Shown: positions 18,614 to 30,077 of the stretch, one piece after another
How positions within the stretch are numbered: position 1 is the first letter of the stretch
How the letters are laid out: the number at the start of each line of letters is the position of its first letter
Source: Thiococcus pfennigii
Lineage (GTDB): Bacteria; Pseudomonadota; Gammaproteobacteria; Chromatiales; Chromatiaceae
Direction: 5' to 3'
DNA length: 64,000 nt
Assembly (NCBI RefSeq): GCF_016583835.1
Contig: NZ_NRRW01000009.1
Coordinates: 1 to 64,000 of the forward strand
The notes under the pieces: model-generated
The model's input: only the letters and a program-made list of their open reading frames with translations
Database searches by the model: none
Told to the model about the DNA's origin: nothing
Program-made: the position numbers and the translations under genes

Positions 18614-20395
18614 TCAGTGCCCGGTGGCCTGGCCAGCCCCGATCGGCACACGGATGTCCTCGACCAGGTGCTGGATGTGCTCCGGCGGTGGCGCCGTGAC
18701 CTTGGCCACGACGAAGGCGACGATGAAGTTGATCATCGCCCCGACCGCGCCGAAGGCCTCCGGCGAGATGCCCATGAACCAGTTGGCCGGGACGTTGGCC
18801 GCCATCTCGGTGCCCGGGACGAAGAACCACCCCTTGAACCAGAAGATGTAGACCAGGGTCACGGTCAGGCCGGAGAGCATGCCGGCGATGGCGCCCGCGC
18901 TGTTGGCTCGCTTGTAGAAGATGCCCATCATCAAGGCCGGGAAGATGGACGAGGCCGCGAGACCGAACGCGAGCGCCACCACCTGGGCGGCGAAGCCCGG
19001 TGGATTGATGCCGAGCCAGCCGGCGACCAGGATGGCGCCCGCCATCGCGATGCGCCCGGCCATCAGCTCGGCCTTCTCCGAGATGCGCGGCATGAAGACG
19101 CCCTTGAGCAGGTCATGCGAGATGGCCGAGGAGATCGCGAGCAGCAGGCCGGCGGCCGTCGAGAGTGCCGCGGCGAGACCACCGGCGGCGACCAGTGCGA
19201 TGACCCAGTTCGGCAGTTTGGCGATCTCGGGGTTGGCGAGCACCATGATGTCGCGGTCGACGTTGGTCAGCTCGTTGCCCTGCCAGCCGTAGGCCTCGGC
19301 CTGGGCGGCGAATTCCGGGTTCGCATCGTTGTAGTACTGCAGGCGCCCATCGCCGTTCTTGTCTTCCCAACCGAGCAGGCCGGTGGCTTGCCAGCGGGTC
19401 ATCCATTCGGGCAGTTGGGCGATCTCGACGTTCGCCGTCTGCTCGCCGACCGGGCCGGTCTGGATGGTCTCGATCAGGTTCAGGCGGGCCATCGCGCCGA
19501 CGGCCGGGGCGGTCGTGTAGAGGATCGCGATGAAGACCAGGGCCCAGCCGGCCGAGCTGCGCGCGTCCTTGACCTTGGGCACGGTGAAGAAACGGATGAT
19601 GACGTGCGGCAGGCCCGCGGTGCCGATCATCAGCGACAGGGTGAGCAGGAAGATATTCAGCGTCGAGTCGGCCTGCACCGTGTAGGCACTGAAGCCGAGG
19701 TCTTGCACCGTCTGGTCGAGCTTGTCGAGGAGCATCAGCCCGCTGCCGTCGGCCATCGCGCTGCCGAGGCCGAGCTGCGGGAGCGGGTTGCCGGTCAGTT
19801 GCAGCGAGATGAAGATCGCCGGGATCGTGTAGGCGAAGATCAGGACGACGTACTGGGCGATCTGGGTGTAGGTGATGCCCTTCATGCCGCCGAGCACGGC
19901 GTAGATGAAGACGATCGCCATGCCGATGATGACGCCAGTCTCGAAGGGCACCTCGAGAAAGCGACCGAAGGCGACGCCGACGCCCTTCATCTGGCCGATG
20001 ACGTAGGTGATCGAGGCGACGATCAGGCAGACGACGGCCACGAGGCGGGCGGTCTGCGAGTAGTAGCGGTCGCCGATGAACTCCGGCACCGTGAACTTGC
20101 CGAACTTGCGCAGGTAGGGCGCGAGCAGCAGGGCCAGCAGGACGTAGCCGCCGGTCCAGCCCATCAGGTAGACGGAGGCGTCATAGCCCTTGAAGGCGAT
20201 GAGGCCGGCCATCGAGATGAAGGAGGCGGCCGACATCCAGTCGGCGGCCGTGGCCATGCCGTTGGCGACCGGGTGGATGCCCTTGCCGGCGACGTAGAAC
20301 TCGCCGGTGGTCGCGGCCCGCGCCCAGATGGCGATGCCGATGTAGAGCGCGAAGGTCGCCCCTACAACGATATAGGTTATCGTTTGCAGATCCAT
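18614..20395 (-). CDS. Sodium:solute symporter, acetate-permease (ActP/VC_2705) type
   Basis: This 593-residue polytopic membrane protein of the SSS family opens ITYIVVGATFALYIGIAIWA. The family signature is in EFYVAGKGIHPVANGMATAADWMSAASFISMAGLIAF. About 13 hydrophobic segments are visible. It is preceded by a DUF4212 protein, the standard partner of the VC_2705-like subfamily, and this argues for uptake of acetate or another short monocarboxylate coupled to sodium. An extra hydrophilic stretch near residues 330-400 (WEDKNGDGRLQYYNDANPE) resembles an EF-hand-like calcium loop. Substrate is inferred. Confidence 0.9.
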   Translation of the reverse strand: MDLQTITYIVVGATFALYIGIAIWARAATTGEFYVAGKGIHPVANGMATAADWMSAASFISMAGLIAFKGYDASVYLMGWTGGYVLLALLLAPYLRKFGKFTVPEFIGDRYYSQTARLVAVVCLIVASITYVIGQMKGVGVAFGRFLEVPFETGVIIGMAIVFIYAVLGGMKGITYTQIAQYVVLIFAYTIPAIFISLQLTGNPLPQLGLGSAMADGSGLMLLDKLDQTVQDLGFSAYTVQADSTLNIFLLTLSLMIGTAGLPHVIIRFFTVPKVKDARSSAGWALVFIAILYTTAPAVGAMARLNLIETIQTGPVGEQTANVEIAQLPEWMTRWQATGLLGWEDKNGDGRLQYYNDANPEFAAQAEAYGWQGNELTNVDRDIMVLANPEIAKLPNWVIALVAAGGLAAALSTAAGLLLAISSAISHDLLKGVFMPRISEKAELMAGRIAMAGAILVAGWLGINPPGFAAQVVALAFGLAASSIFPALMMGIFYKRANSAGAIAGMLSGLTVTLVYIFWFKGWFFVPGTEMAANVPANWFMGISPEAFGAVGAMINFIVAFVVAKVTAPPPEHIQHLVEDIRVPIGAGQATGH

Positions 20396-20411
20396 TAAGC
20401 TTCCCCCGTGC

Positions 20412-20669
20412 TCAGTCTTCGTGGACGTCGTAGCGTCGGTCGAGACGATTCATCAGCGCGGCGTAGATGAAGATCAGCGCGATGAAGATGTAGATCGAGC
20501 CCTGCTGTGCGAACCAGAAGCCGAGCTTGTAGCCGCCGAGGCTGATGGCGTTGAGCGGTTCGACGAGCAGAATGCCGAAACCGTAAGAGACGACGAACCA
20601 GATCAAGAGTAGTACGACCAATAAGGTCAGGTTCGCCTTCCAATAACCCGTGCGTTTCTCCGACGTCAT
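20412..20669 (-). CDS. DUF4212 small membrane subunit of the symporter
   Basis: This 85-residue protein has two transmembrane helices (LTLLVVLLLIWFVVSYGFGILL and IYIFIALIFIYAALMNRL in outline). The GYWKANLTL start and KLGFWFAQQGSIY segment are typical of DUF4212. It is always found directly before VC_2705-type symporters and is probably an accessory subunit. The gap to the symporter start is 16 nt. Confidence 0.92.
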   Translation of the reverse strand: MTSEKRTGYWKANLTLLVVLLLIWFVVSYGFGILLVEPLNAISLGGYKLGFWFAQQGSIYIFIALIFIYAALMNRLDRRYDVHED

Positions 20670-21069
20670 TAGGCAGTCACTCCGTATTGTTGGTACCGAA
20701 TTTGGCGATCGAATCGGGGTGACGGGGCTGGGACCGGACCGCCCCGTGCGGACGGTGGTCTGGAAATTGACAGATGCCCCCTCGTCATAGTTTTAGTCCT
20801 CGGCGGACCCTGCCAGGCCTACCGGGGCAGAGCATTGTGTTGTCGTCGTTGCAAGCATGTCAATACTTACTATCCATGCTATAGCTAATGGTAAGGATTG
20901 GCGCAAGGCGGATGCGTTCGGATCCATGGGCGCATGCAGACGGCGCGTACCGCGCCCACCGTGGGCGTCGTCTGCGCCGGCAGGTACCCGCTTGCGGGCG
21001 ATCCGGGCCGGTCAGCCGCGAGGGTCGGGGCCGCGTCGTCGACTGTCGGGTTAGGCACGGCGGTCTCTG
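20670..21069. other. Intergenic region upstream of the symporter operon
   Basis: No gene is supported in this 400 bp. A consensus TTGACA occurs at 20767 on the plus strand but no good -10 stands at the right distance. The minus-strand promoter of the DUF4212 gene should lie here but could not be pinned down. The palindromic repeat at 21070 adjoins it. Confidence 0.4.
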
Positions 21070-21238
21070 AGGAAGGTTTCAGAAACAAACGACACCAGCG
21101 CGAAGACGACAAGAAACTACAAAATACACGAAAGCCGCGAAAACACGGCAGATTCTTGTGTAAGTTCGGCCCTTTCGCGTGTTTCGCGTGTTTCGTAGTT
21201 CCCAGTAGATGTACCGGCTGTTCTTGAATCGTCACTGA
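21070..21238 (+). repeat. Dispersed palindromic repeat, copy A
   Basis: This is one of a family of about 170-bp imperfect palindromes. The left end, GTTTCAGAAACAAACGACACC, and the right end, GCTGTTCTTGAATCGTCACT, are imperfect inverted repeats. The inner arms GAAACTAC.AAATACACGAAA and TTTCGCGTGTTTCGTAGTTC also pair. It stands upstream of thrC. Short open frames inside are spurious. Confidence 0.85.
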
Positions 21239-21482
21239 GAAGGAATCGGCCGGCGCTGTGCGCCCGGGCGACGCCGACCCGTGTCCCCCGGGAGGTGGAG
21301 ATTGCCCAGGGCACCCCGACGAGGAGCGACCGTCAACCCCGCAACCACCTCGAAGCAGGTCGCAGACCGGATCCGCCTTGGCGATGGTCGCGGACTCGCT
21401 TGAACGGCGTCCGGGTTTCCATTAAGTTGCGAATTTTCGTGGGCGCTCGCGATGTCGCCCACCCCACCGGATCTTGCCTAAC
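21239..21482. other. Upstream region of thrC
   Basis: This is gene-free. It contains a GC-rich segment and, near 21430, an AT-richer stretch (AAGTTGCGAATTTTCGTG). No promoter with good spacing was identified. Confidence 0.3.
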
Positions 21483-22871
21483 ATGAACTATCGTAGTACC
21501 CGCGGGGGCGTCGCGTCGGTGGATTTCGCCGACGCGGTCCGGATGGGTTTGGCGACCGACGGGGGGCTCCTCGTCCCCGAGGCCCTGCCGAGCGTCGCCC
21601 CCGAGACCCTCGAGGAATGGCGTCGGTTGCGTTTCCAGGACCTGGCCCTGGAGTTGATAGGGCCGTTCGTCGGCGATGCCCTGCCGCGCGCCGACCTGGC
21701 GGACCTGATCGACCGCTCCTACGCGACCTTCACCCACCCCGAGGTCACCCCGCTCGTCGAGGTCGGCGACGCCTGGATCCTGGAGCTGTTCCACGGGCCG
21801 ACGGCGGCCTTCAAGGACGTCGCCCTCCAGTTCCTCGGCAACCTCTTCGAATACCTGCTCGCGCGCGACGGCGGGCGGCTCAACATCATCGGTGCCACCT
21901 CGGGGGATACGGGCTCGGCGGCCATCGCCGGGGTGCGCGGCAAGGAGCGCATCGAGATCTTCATCCTCCATCCGCAGGGGCGCATCTCGCCGATCCAGGA
22001 GCGGCAGATGACGACGGTGCTCGATGCGAACGTGCACAACGTCGCGCTGCGAGGCACCTTCGACGACGGGCAGCGCCTGGTCAAGGCCCTGTTCAGCGAC
22101 CTGCCGTTCAAGGAGCGCTACCGGCTCGGGGCGGTCAACTCGATCAACTGGGCGCGGATCCTCGCCCAGATGGTCTACTACTTCTACGCCTGGGGGCGCC
22201 TCGCCGAGCGGCTCGAGGGGCGGCCCGTCACCTTCGCGGTGCCGACCGGCAACTTCGGCGACATCTTCGCCGGTTACCTCGCCAAGCGCATAGGGCTGCC
22301 GATCGAGCGGCTGATCCTGGCCACGAACCGCAACGACATTCTGACCCGCTTCGTCGCCTCGGGCACCTATGCGACCGGCGAGGTCTACGCGACCCTGAGC
22401 CCGGCGATGGACATCCAGCTCGCGTCGAACTTCGAGCGATACCTTTATTACTTGGTCGGCGAGGACCCTGGGCGGGTGCGCTCGCTGCTCGAGGAGATGG
22501 GGCGCACCGGGCAGCTGCGCGTGACCGGCGAGGAGCACGCCCAGGTCCAGGCGGATTTCGCCGCGGTGGCCGTCGACGACGCCGCGACCCTCGCGCAGAT
22601 CCGCGCGACCCATGCCGCGACTGGCTATATCCTCGACCCGCACACCGCGGTCGGCGTGCGGGCCGGGGCCGGGCGGGCCGATCTGGTCTGCCTCGCGACC
22701 GCCCATCCGGCCAAGTTCAACGAGGCCGTGCGCCAGGCGATCGGCCGCGAGGCGCCGGCCCCGGCCAGCCTGCGCGGGCTGATGGACAAGCCGACGCGCT
22801 GCGCGGTCCTCGATGCCGACATCGCCACGCTGCGCGACTACATCGGCGAGACCCTCGCGGGGAGACCCTGA
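21483..22871 (+). CDS. thrC: Threonine synthase
   Basis: This 462-residue PLP enzyme converts O-phosphohomoserine to threonine. The PLP lysine is in GPTAAFKDVALQFLGN (near residue 110). GATSGDTGSAAIAGV and VPTGNFGDIFAGYLAKRIG are phosphate/PLP-contacting segments. Length and the MNYRSTRGG start match the long gammaproteobacterial ThrC. A TTG nine bases earlier is less likely than the ATG. The homoserine genes are not adjacent. The next gene is a citramalate/isopropylmalate synthase-like enzyme. Confidence 0.96.
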   Translation: MNYRSTRGGVASVDFADAVRMGLATDGGLLVPEALPSVAPETLEEWRRLRFQDLALELIGPFVGDALPRADLADLIDRSYATFTHPEVTPLVEVGDAWILELFHGPTAAFKDVALQFLGNLFEYLLARDGGRLNIIGATSGDTGSAAIAGVRGKERIEIFILHPQGRISPIQERQMTTVLDANVHNVALRGTFDDGQRLVKALFSDLPFKERYRLGAVNSINWARILAQMVYYFYAWGRLAERLEGRPVTFAVPTGNFGDIFAGYLAKRIGLPIERLILATNRNDILTRFVASGTYATGEVYATLSPAMDIQLASNFERYLYYLVGEDPGRVRSLLEEMGRTGQLRVTGEEHAQVQADFAAVAVDDAATLAQIRATHAATGYILDPHTAVGVRAGAGRADLVCLATAHPAKFNEAVRQAIGREAPAPASLRGLMDKPTRCAVLDADIATLRDYIGETLAGRP

Positions 22872-22925
22872 CCGTCGGCCCCCCCCCCGGGGGCGGGCCG
22901 GCCATCCGCTGATCGAGAAGATGCC

Positions 22926-24491
22926 ATGATCGATGACGCCCGTTACATCCAGATCCTCGACACGACGCTACGCGACGGCGAGCAGACCCAGGGGGTGTCC
23001 TTCTCCGCCGAGGAGAAGGCGAGCATCGCCCGCGTCCTGTTGGAGTCGGTGCGGGTCGATCGCATCGAGGTCGCCTCGGCGCGGGTCTCGGCCGGGGAGC
23101 TCGAGGCGGTCGCGCAGATCACCGACTGGGCGGCCGGGGCCGGGCTCCTCGAGCGGGTCGAGGTGCTCGGTTTCGTCGACCGGGGGGCGAGCGTCGGGTG
23201 GATCCGTGAGGCCGGCGGGCGGGTCATCAATCTCCTCGCGAAGGGGAGCGAGAAGCACTGTCGTGGCCAGCTCGGCAAGACGCTGGAAGAACACGTGCGC
23301 GACGTGCGCGAGACGATCGACCACGCCCAGGGGGCGGGGCTCGGCGTCAATCTTTATCTGGAAGACTGGTCGAACGGCTATCGCGACAACCCGGCCTACG
23401 TCTTCGACTTCGTGGAGCGGCTCGCCGACGCGGGGATCGCCCACTTCATGCTGCCCGACACGCTGGGCGTCATGACCCCGGAGCAGGTGCGCGCGGCCAT
23501 CGCCGATATGGTGGGGCGCTTCCCGGGGCTGGCCTTCGACTTCCACCCGCACAACGATTACGGGCTCGCGACGGCCAATGTTCTGGCCGCGGCCATGGCC
23601 GGGGCGGCGGCCGTGCACTGCACCGTCAACTGCCTCGGCGAGCGGGCCGGCAACGCCTCGCTGGCCGAGGTCGTCGTCAATCTGCGCGATCAGCTCGGCC
23701 TCGACCTCGGCGTCGACGAGAGCCACCTGGCGCGGGCCAGCGAGCTGGTCGAGGCCTTCTCCGGCAAGCGCATCGCCGACAATGCGCCGATCGTCGGCGC
23801 CGACGTCTTCACCCAGACCGCCGGTATCCACGCCGACGGCGACAAGAAGGGGTGTCTCTACCAGACGCGGCTCAGCCCCGAGCGCTTCGCCCGGCGCCGA
23901 CGTTATGCGCTGGGCAAGCTCGCCGGCAAGGCGTCGCTGCTGAAGAACCTCGAGTGGCTCGACATCCGCCTGTCGGAGGAGAACCAACTGAAGGTCCTGC
24001 GGCGCATCGTCGAGCTCGGCGACTCGAAGAAGGTCATGACGGTCGAGGACCTGCCCTTCATCATCGCCGAGGTCCTCGATAGCAACGACTACAACCACGC
24101 CGAGTTGCTCGCCTGCTCGATCTCCAGCAGCCTCGACCTGGAGTCGACGGCGAGCCTGCGCCTGCGCCTCGGCGAGGAATGCTTCGTCGGCTCGGGCAGC
24201 GGCAATGGTGGCTTCGACGCCTTCAACAACGCGCTGGCCAAGGTCCTCAAGCGCCGCGGTCTGACCCTGCCGCCGCTGCTCGACTTCGAGGTGCGCATCC
24301 CCAAGGGCGGGCGCACCGACGCGCTGACCGAGTGTTCGATCACCTGGCAGGTCGATGGCAGCGAGCTGAAGACCCGCGGCGTGCATGCCAACCAGGTGTT
24401 CGCCGCGATCGGGGCGACGATGCGCCTGCTCAACATCCTGCTGCATCGGGCCATGACCGACGCGCAGCGGGGCGCCGAGTCGGCCGCCTGA
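22926..24491 (+). CDS. cimA: Citramalate synthase / 2-isopropylmalate synthase family enzyme
   Basis: This 521-residue enzyme has an N-terminal TIM barrel with the HMGL-like motif LDTTLRDGEQTQGVSFS and the metal site FHPHNDYGLATAN. A C-terminal LeuA-type allosteric domain lies at about 390-510 (VDGSELKTRGVHANQVFAAI). It condenses acetyl-CoA with a 2-oxo acid. The variant active-site region and the length favour (R)-citramalate synthase, which would give a threonine-independent path to isoleucine. A LeuA-like role cannot be excluded by reading. It sits 54 nt after thrC, so the two are probably co-transcribed. Confidence 0.75.
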   Translation: MIDDARYIQILDTTLRDGEQTQGVSFSAEEKASIARVLLESVRVDRIEVASARVSAGELEAVAQITDWAAGAGLLERVEVLGFVDRGASVGWIREAGGRVINLLAKGSEKHCRGQLGKTLEEHVRDVRETIDHAQGAGLGVNLYLEDWSNGYRDNPAYVFDFVERLADAGIAHFMLPDTLGVMTPEQVRAAIADMVGRFPGLAFDFHPHNDYGLATANVLAAAMAGAAAVHCTVNCLGERAGNASLAEVVVNLRDQLGLDLGVDESHLARASELVEAFSGKRIADNAPIVGADVFTQTAGIHADGDKKGCLYQTRLSPERFARRRRYALGKLAGKASLLKNLEWLDIRLSEENQLKVLRRIVELGDSKKVMTVEDLPFIIAEVLDSNDYNHAELLACSISSSLDLESTASLRLRLGEECFVGSGSGNGGFDAFNNALAKVLKRRGLTLPPLLDFEVRIPKGGRTDALTECSITWQVDGSELKTRGVHANQVFAAIGATMRLLNILLHRAMTDAQRGAESAA

Positions 24492-24516
24492 CGGGCGACG
24501 GCCGGGGAGGGCGGCG

Positions 24517-24696
24517 CTACTCCTCGGCCTCGACGACCACGCCTTGCCCGTCCGGCCCCTCGACGATCACCAGCTTGCCGAGGGTCGGGTGGCGCATGGC
24601 CGTGACCCGGAAGGCGGCGGTCTCCTTCTGGACCGTCACCTTGCCTTCCTGCTTGAGGTCCTCCAGCAAGGTCTGCTCGGCATCGAAGATGCGCAT
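24517..24696 (-). CDS. Small hypothetical protein, 59 residues
   Basis: This reads MRIFDAEQTLLEDLKQEG and continues to a very acidic end (VVVEAEE). A near-perfect AGGAGG ribosome site lies 8 nt before the ATG, which strongly supports translation. Alternating hydrophobic strands (KVTVQKETAAFRVTAM, GKLVIVEG) suggest a small beta-rich domain. I do not recognise the family. It is convergent with the upstream synthase gene, and a structured region of several hairpins lies upstream of it. Confidence 0.75.
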   Translation of the reverse strand: MRIFDAEQTLLEDLKQEGKVTVQKETAAFRVTAMRHPTLGKLVIVEGPDGQGVVVEAEE

Positions 24697-25190
24697 CGCT
24701 CGTTCCTCCTGTTCGTCGTCATGTCGACGGGCGGCGCCCCTGTCGCGTGTCGCTTCAGCCGTCGCATCGGCCACGGCGACACGGAGGCGCCAAGAGGTGA
24801 CCTTGAAAAATTGCCATCCGGGCAATTTTTCAAGACGCGAAGCGAAAATGCGATTTCCGCTTCGCTTCATTTTTTGGTCGCTTAGGCGACTGAAAATGGC
24901 GAGGCCTCCTTGCCCCGCGCGGGCACCTTGAATCTTTCAAGGTGCCCAAGAATCGCCCTTCGTTCATCCAGGGCGGTGATTCATTCTCCAGCCTGGTTCG
25001 AGGGGGCTCGAACCGCGATGGCCGGTTCGCTTCCGGTCGCCTGCCTCCAGCGCAACCCCCTCGGGCCGGCCCGGCGCGTCCCTTGCGTAGGGCGGTCGAT
25101 GGTCGGCCAAACGCGGCTTCGCGACCAGGGCCACCGCGCACCCTGGTGTCTCGCTTCAGAAATAACGAGGCCGCCCTTTCATGTCACCCT
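24697..25190. other. Gene-free stretch with a cluster of hairpins
   Basis: Four inverted repeats follow each other: 24802-24834 (14-bp perfect stem, CTTGAAAAATTGCC), 24837-24865 (GCGAAGCG/CGCTTCGC, followed by a T-run at 24870), 24877-24890 (GTCGC/GCGAC) and 24921-24947 (12-bp perfect stem, GGGCACCTTGAA). No gene is supported. On the minus strand this would be the leader of the 59-residue protein; on the plus strand the second hairpin could act as a terminator. Confidence 0.5.
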
Positions 25191-25475
25191 AAGTGACGAC
25201 TCGAAAACAACCGGCGCATCTTCTCTTAAACTACGAAATCCGCGAAACACACGAAAAGGCCGAATATACGCGGGAGAATCTGCGGTTTTTCGCGACGATC
25301 GTGCATTTCGTGGTTTCTTGTCTTCCGCGTGCTCTGGGAACTACGAAACACGCGAAACACGCGAAAGGGCCGAACTGACACACAAGAATCTGCCGTTTTT
25401 TCGCGACGTTCGTGTATTTCGTGGTTTCTTGTCGTCTTCGCGCTGGTGTCGTTTGTTTCTGAACCCTTCCTTGGC
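25191..25475 (-). repeat. Dispersed palindromic repeat, copy B (compound)
   Basis: This copy is in the opposite orientation to copy A. Left end GTGACGACTCGAAAACAACC; right end GTTTGTTTCTGAACCCTTCC. The core (ACTACGAAA...GTGGTTTCTTGTC) is present twice, at about 25230-25324 and 25340-25434, so the element is about 285 bp instead of about 170. Confidence 0.85.
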
Positions 25476-26185
25476 CGCCACGAGCGCGTCGTCGTCGCCC
25501 GCAAGCGGGCCCCTACGGTGCTCGCTGCTAGGGCGACATGAAAGCGGCCTCGGTATCTCTGGAGCGAGGCACTAGGCGCCGGCGATCGGCCGCCGGCCGT
25601 CCGCCCGAATCGCCCGCAAGCGGGCCCGATCCCGGGCAGGCGACGCCTGCGGAGGCCGCCCCGGTGCCTCGTCTGCCTTCTCCCGTTGCCGATCGGGGCG
25701 GGGTCGCCTCGCTCGTGCCTCCGTGGACGGCCTCTCCCCTGTCCGAGGGGAAGGGCCCGCATTCGGCGCCGCCGTGCGCCGCACGGATCCCCTCCGCAGG
25801 GGGCGGCATGGTATCCTTAACCGTTTTCAGGGGACCTTGAACGGTCGCCGACGGGGCGGCCTCTCGAGTCGCCGAGCGGGAATGTGCTTGCCGCCTGGCC
25901 CCGATGTCCGCCGCTCGTGTGGTCGGGGCCGGCGGGGTGTCCCGCCTCGCGGGGTGTCGCGGAGGTTCCGCGACGCGCCGTGATCGGCAAGTACGACAAG
26001 GCCGCGCCGACAGGTCGACGGCCGGCAACTTTGCACTCGGTCGTGCGGGGTCGCGAGCCAGCGGGCGGTGCCCGTGGGGCGCGGCGCACCCGTCATAGAC
26101 GCTGGCGGGCCAAGGCGATGTCCGGGCCCGGGAGGGGCTTCTCGGTCGCGCCGAGGGTCCGCGCGACCGCTCACCTCGGTTCATC
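25476..26185. other. GC-rich non-coding stretch before gyrA
   Basis: Only overlapping low-complexity frames rich in Arg, Pro and Gly occur, none with a ribosome site or recognisable domain. The palindromic string CGCCCGCAAGCGGGC occurs near 25497 and 25610. The gyrA promoter should lie here, but no convincing -35/-10 pair was found. Confidence 0.4.
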
Positions 26186-28765
<2,580 letters not shown>

Positions 28766-28795
28766 ACAGATACACGTTGCAGCGGAGAATTCGAT

Positions 28796-29878
28796 ATGTC
28801 GCGAGCCTACAACTTCAGCGCCGGTCCGGCGATGCTCCCCGAGCCCGTGCTGCGCCGGGCCATGGAGGAGATGCTCGATTGGCACGGCAGCGGGATGTGC
28901 GTCGCCGAGATGAGCCACCGGGGCAAGGAGTTCATGGCCATCGCCGAGCAGGCCGAGGCGGATCTGCGCGAACTGCTCGCGATCCCCGCTGGCTACAAGG
29001 TGCTGTTCCTCCAGGGCGGCGCGTCGACCCAGTTCGCGATGGTGCCGATGAACCTGATGGGCCGCGGCGCGGGTGCCGACTACATCAACACCGGCTCCTG
29101 GTCGAAGAAGGCGATCGCCGAGGCCAAGCGCTTCGGCACGGTGCGCGTCGCCGCGACGACCGAGGAGAGCCGTTTCACCCGCGCGCCGGCCCAAGGCGAG
29201 CTCGCCCTCGGCGAGGGGGCGGCCTACGTCCACTACACGCCCAACGAGACGATCGAGGGGGTCGAGTTCCCCTACATCCCCGACGTCGGCGAGCGCCCGC
29301 TGGTCGCGGACATGTCCTCGACCCTGTTGTCGCGGCCGATCGATGTCGCCCGCTACGGCATCATCTACGCCGGTGCCCAGAAGAACATCGGCCCGGCCGG
29401 GCTGACCATCGTGATCGTCCGCGAGGACCTCATCGGTGCGCCGCTCGAAGGCACACCGACGATGCTCGACTACCGCACCCACGCCGACAACGACTCGATG
29501 TACAACACCCCGCCGACCTATGCCTGGTACCTGGCCGGCCTGGTCTTCCAGTGGCTGAAGGACCTCGGCGGCCTCGCCGCGATGGCCGCGATCAACGAGC
29601 GCAAGGCGGCGGCCCTCTACGGCGCGATCGATGCCTCGGACTTCTACCGCAATCCGGTCGAGCCGAGCTGCCGCTCCTGGATGAACGTGCCCTTCACCCT
29701 CGCCGATCCCGAACTCGACGCCAAGTTCCTCGCCGAGGCCAAGGCCGAGGGCCTGCTGACGCTGAAGGGGCACCGCTCGGTCGGCGGGATGCGCGCGAGC
29801 ATCTACAATGCGATGCCGGAGGCGGGCGTGCAGGCCCTGATCGCCTTCATGCAGGAGTTCGAGCGCCGCAACGGCTGA
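28796..29878 (+). CDS. serC: Phosphoserine aminotransferase
   Basis: This 360-residue class V PLP aminotransferase is of the SerC family: [15 protein letters not shown] at the start, [15 protein letters not shown], and the PLP lysine in [21 protein letters not shown]. It makes 3-phosphoserine (and 4-phosphohydroxythreonine for PLP synthesis). It is followed by serA, so two serine-pathway steps are side by side. Confidence 0.97.
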   Translation: MSRAYNFSAGPAMLPEPVLRRAMEEMLDWHGSGMCVAEMSHRGKEFMAIAEQAEADLRELLAIPAGYKVLFLQGGASTQFAMVPMNLMGRGAGADYINTGSWSKKAIAEAKRFGTVRVAATTEESRFTRAPAQGELALGEGAAYVHYTPNETIEGVEFPYIPDVGERPLVADMSSTLLSRPIDVARYGIIYAGAQKNIGPAGLTIVIVREDLIGAPLEGTPTMLDYRTHADNDSMYNTPPTYAWYLAGLVFQWLKDLGGLAAMAAINERKAAALYGAIDASDFYRNPVEPSCRSWMNVPFTLADPELDAKFLAEAKAEGLLTLKGHRSVGGMRASIYNAMPEAGVQALIAFMQEFERRNG

Positions 29879-30077
29879 GGGGATCGAACCACCTCGGCCC
29901 AAGGCGGGCGCCCCGGAGCCGTCGCGCGGCGCCCGGCGGTGGTGCGGGGCACATCAGCCCCGGCCCTGTGCGCCTCGCGCGGTGCTGAACAGGGGCTCGA
30001 GACGTCCGTGCGACGGCCGGGCCCCAGCTGAGCGCCGCTCGCGCGACCCCGTCTCACCCAACGGTTTGGAAGAGACC

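Noticed and set aside
20767-20795. Consensus TTGACA as a promoter toward thrC
   Set aside because: There is no acceptable -10 at 16-18 bp and the gene is 700 bp away with a repeat in between.
21474-21482. Alternative TTG start of thrC
   Set aside because: The ATG three codons later is the better start and fits the conserved N-terminus.
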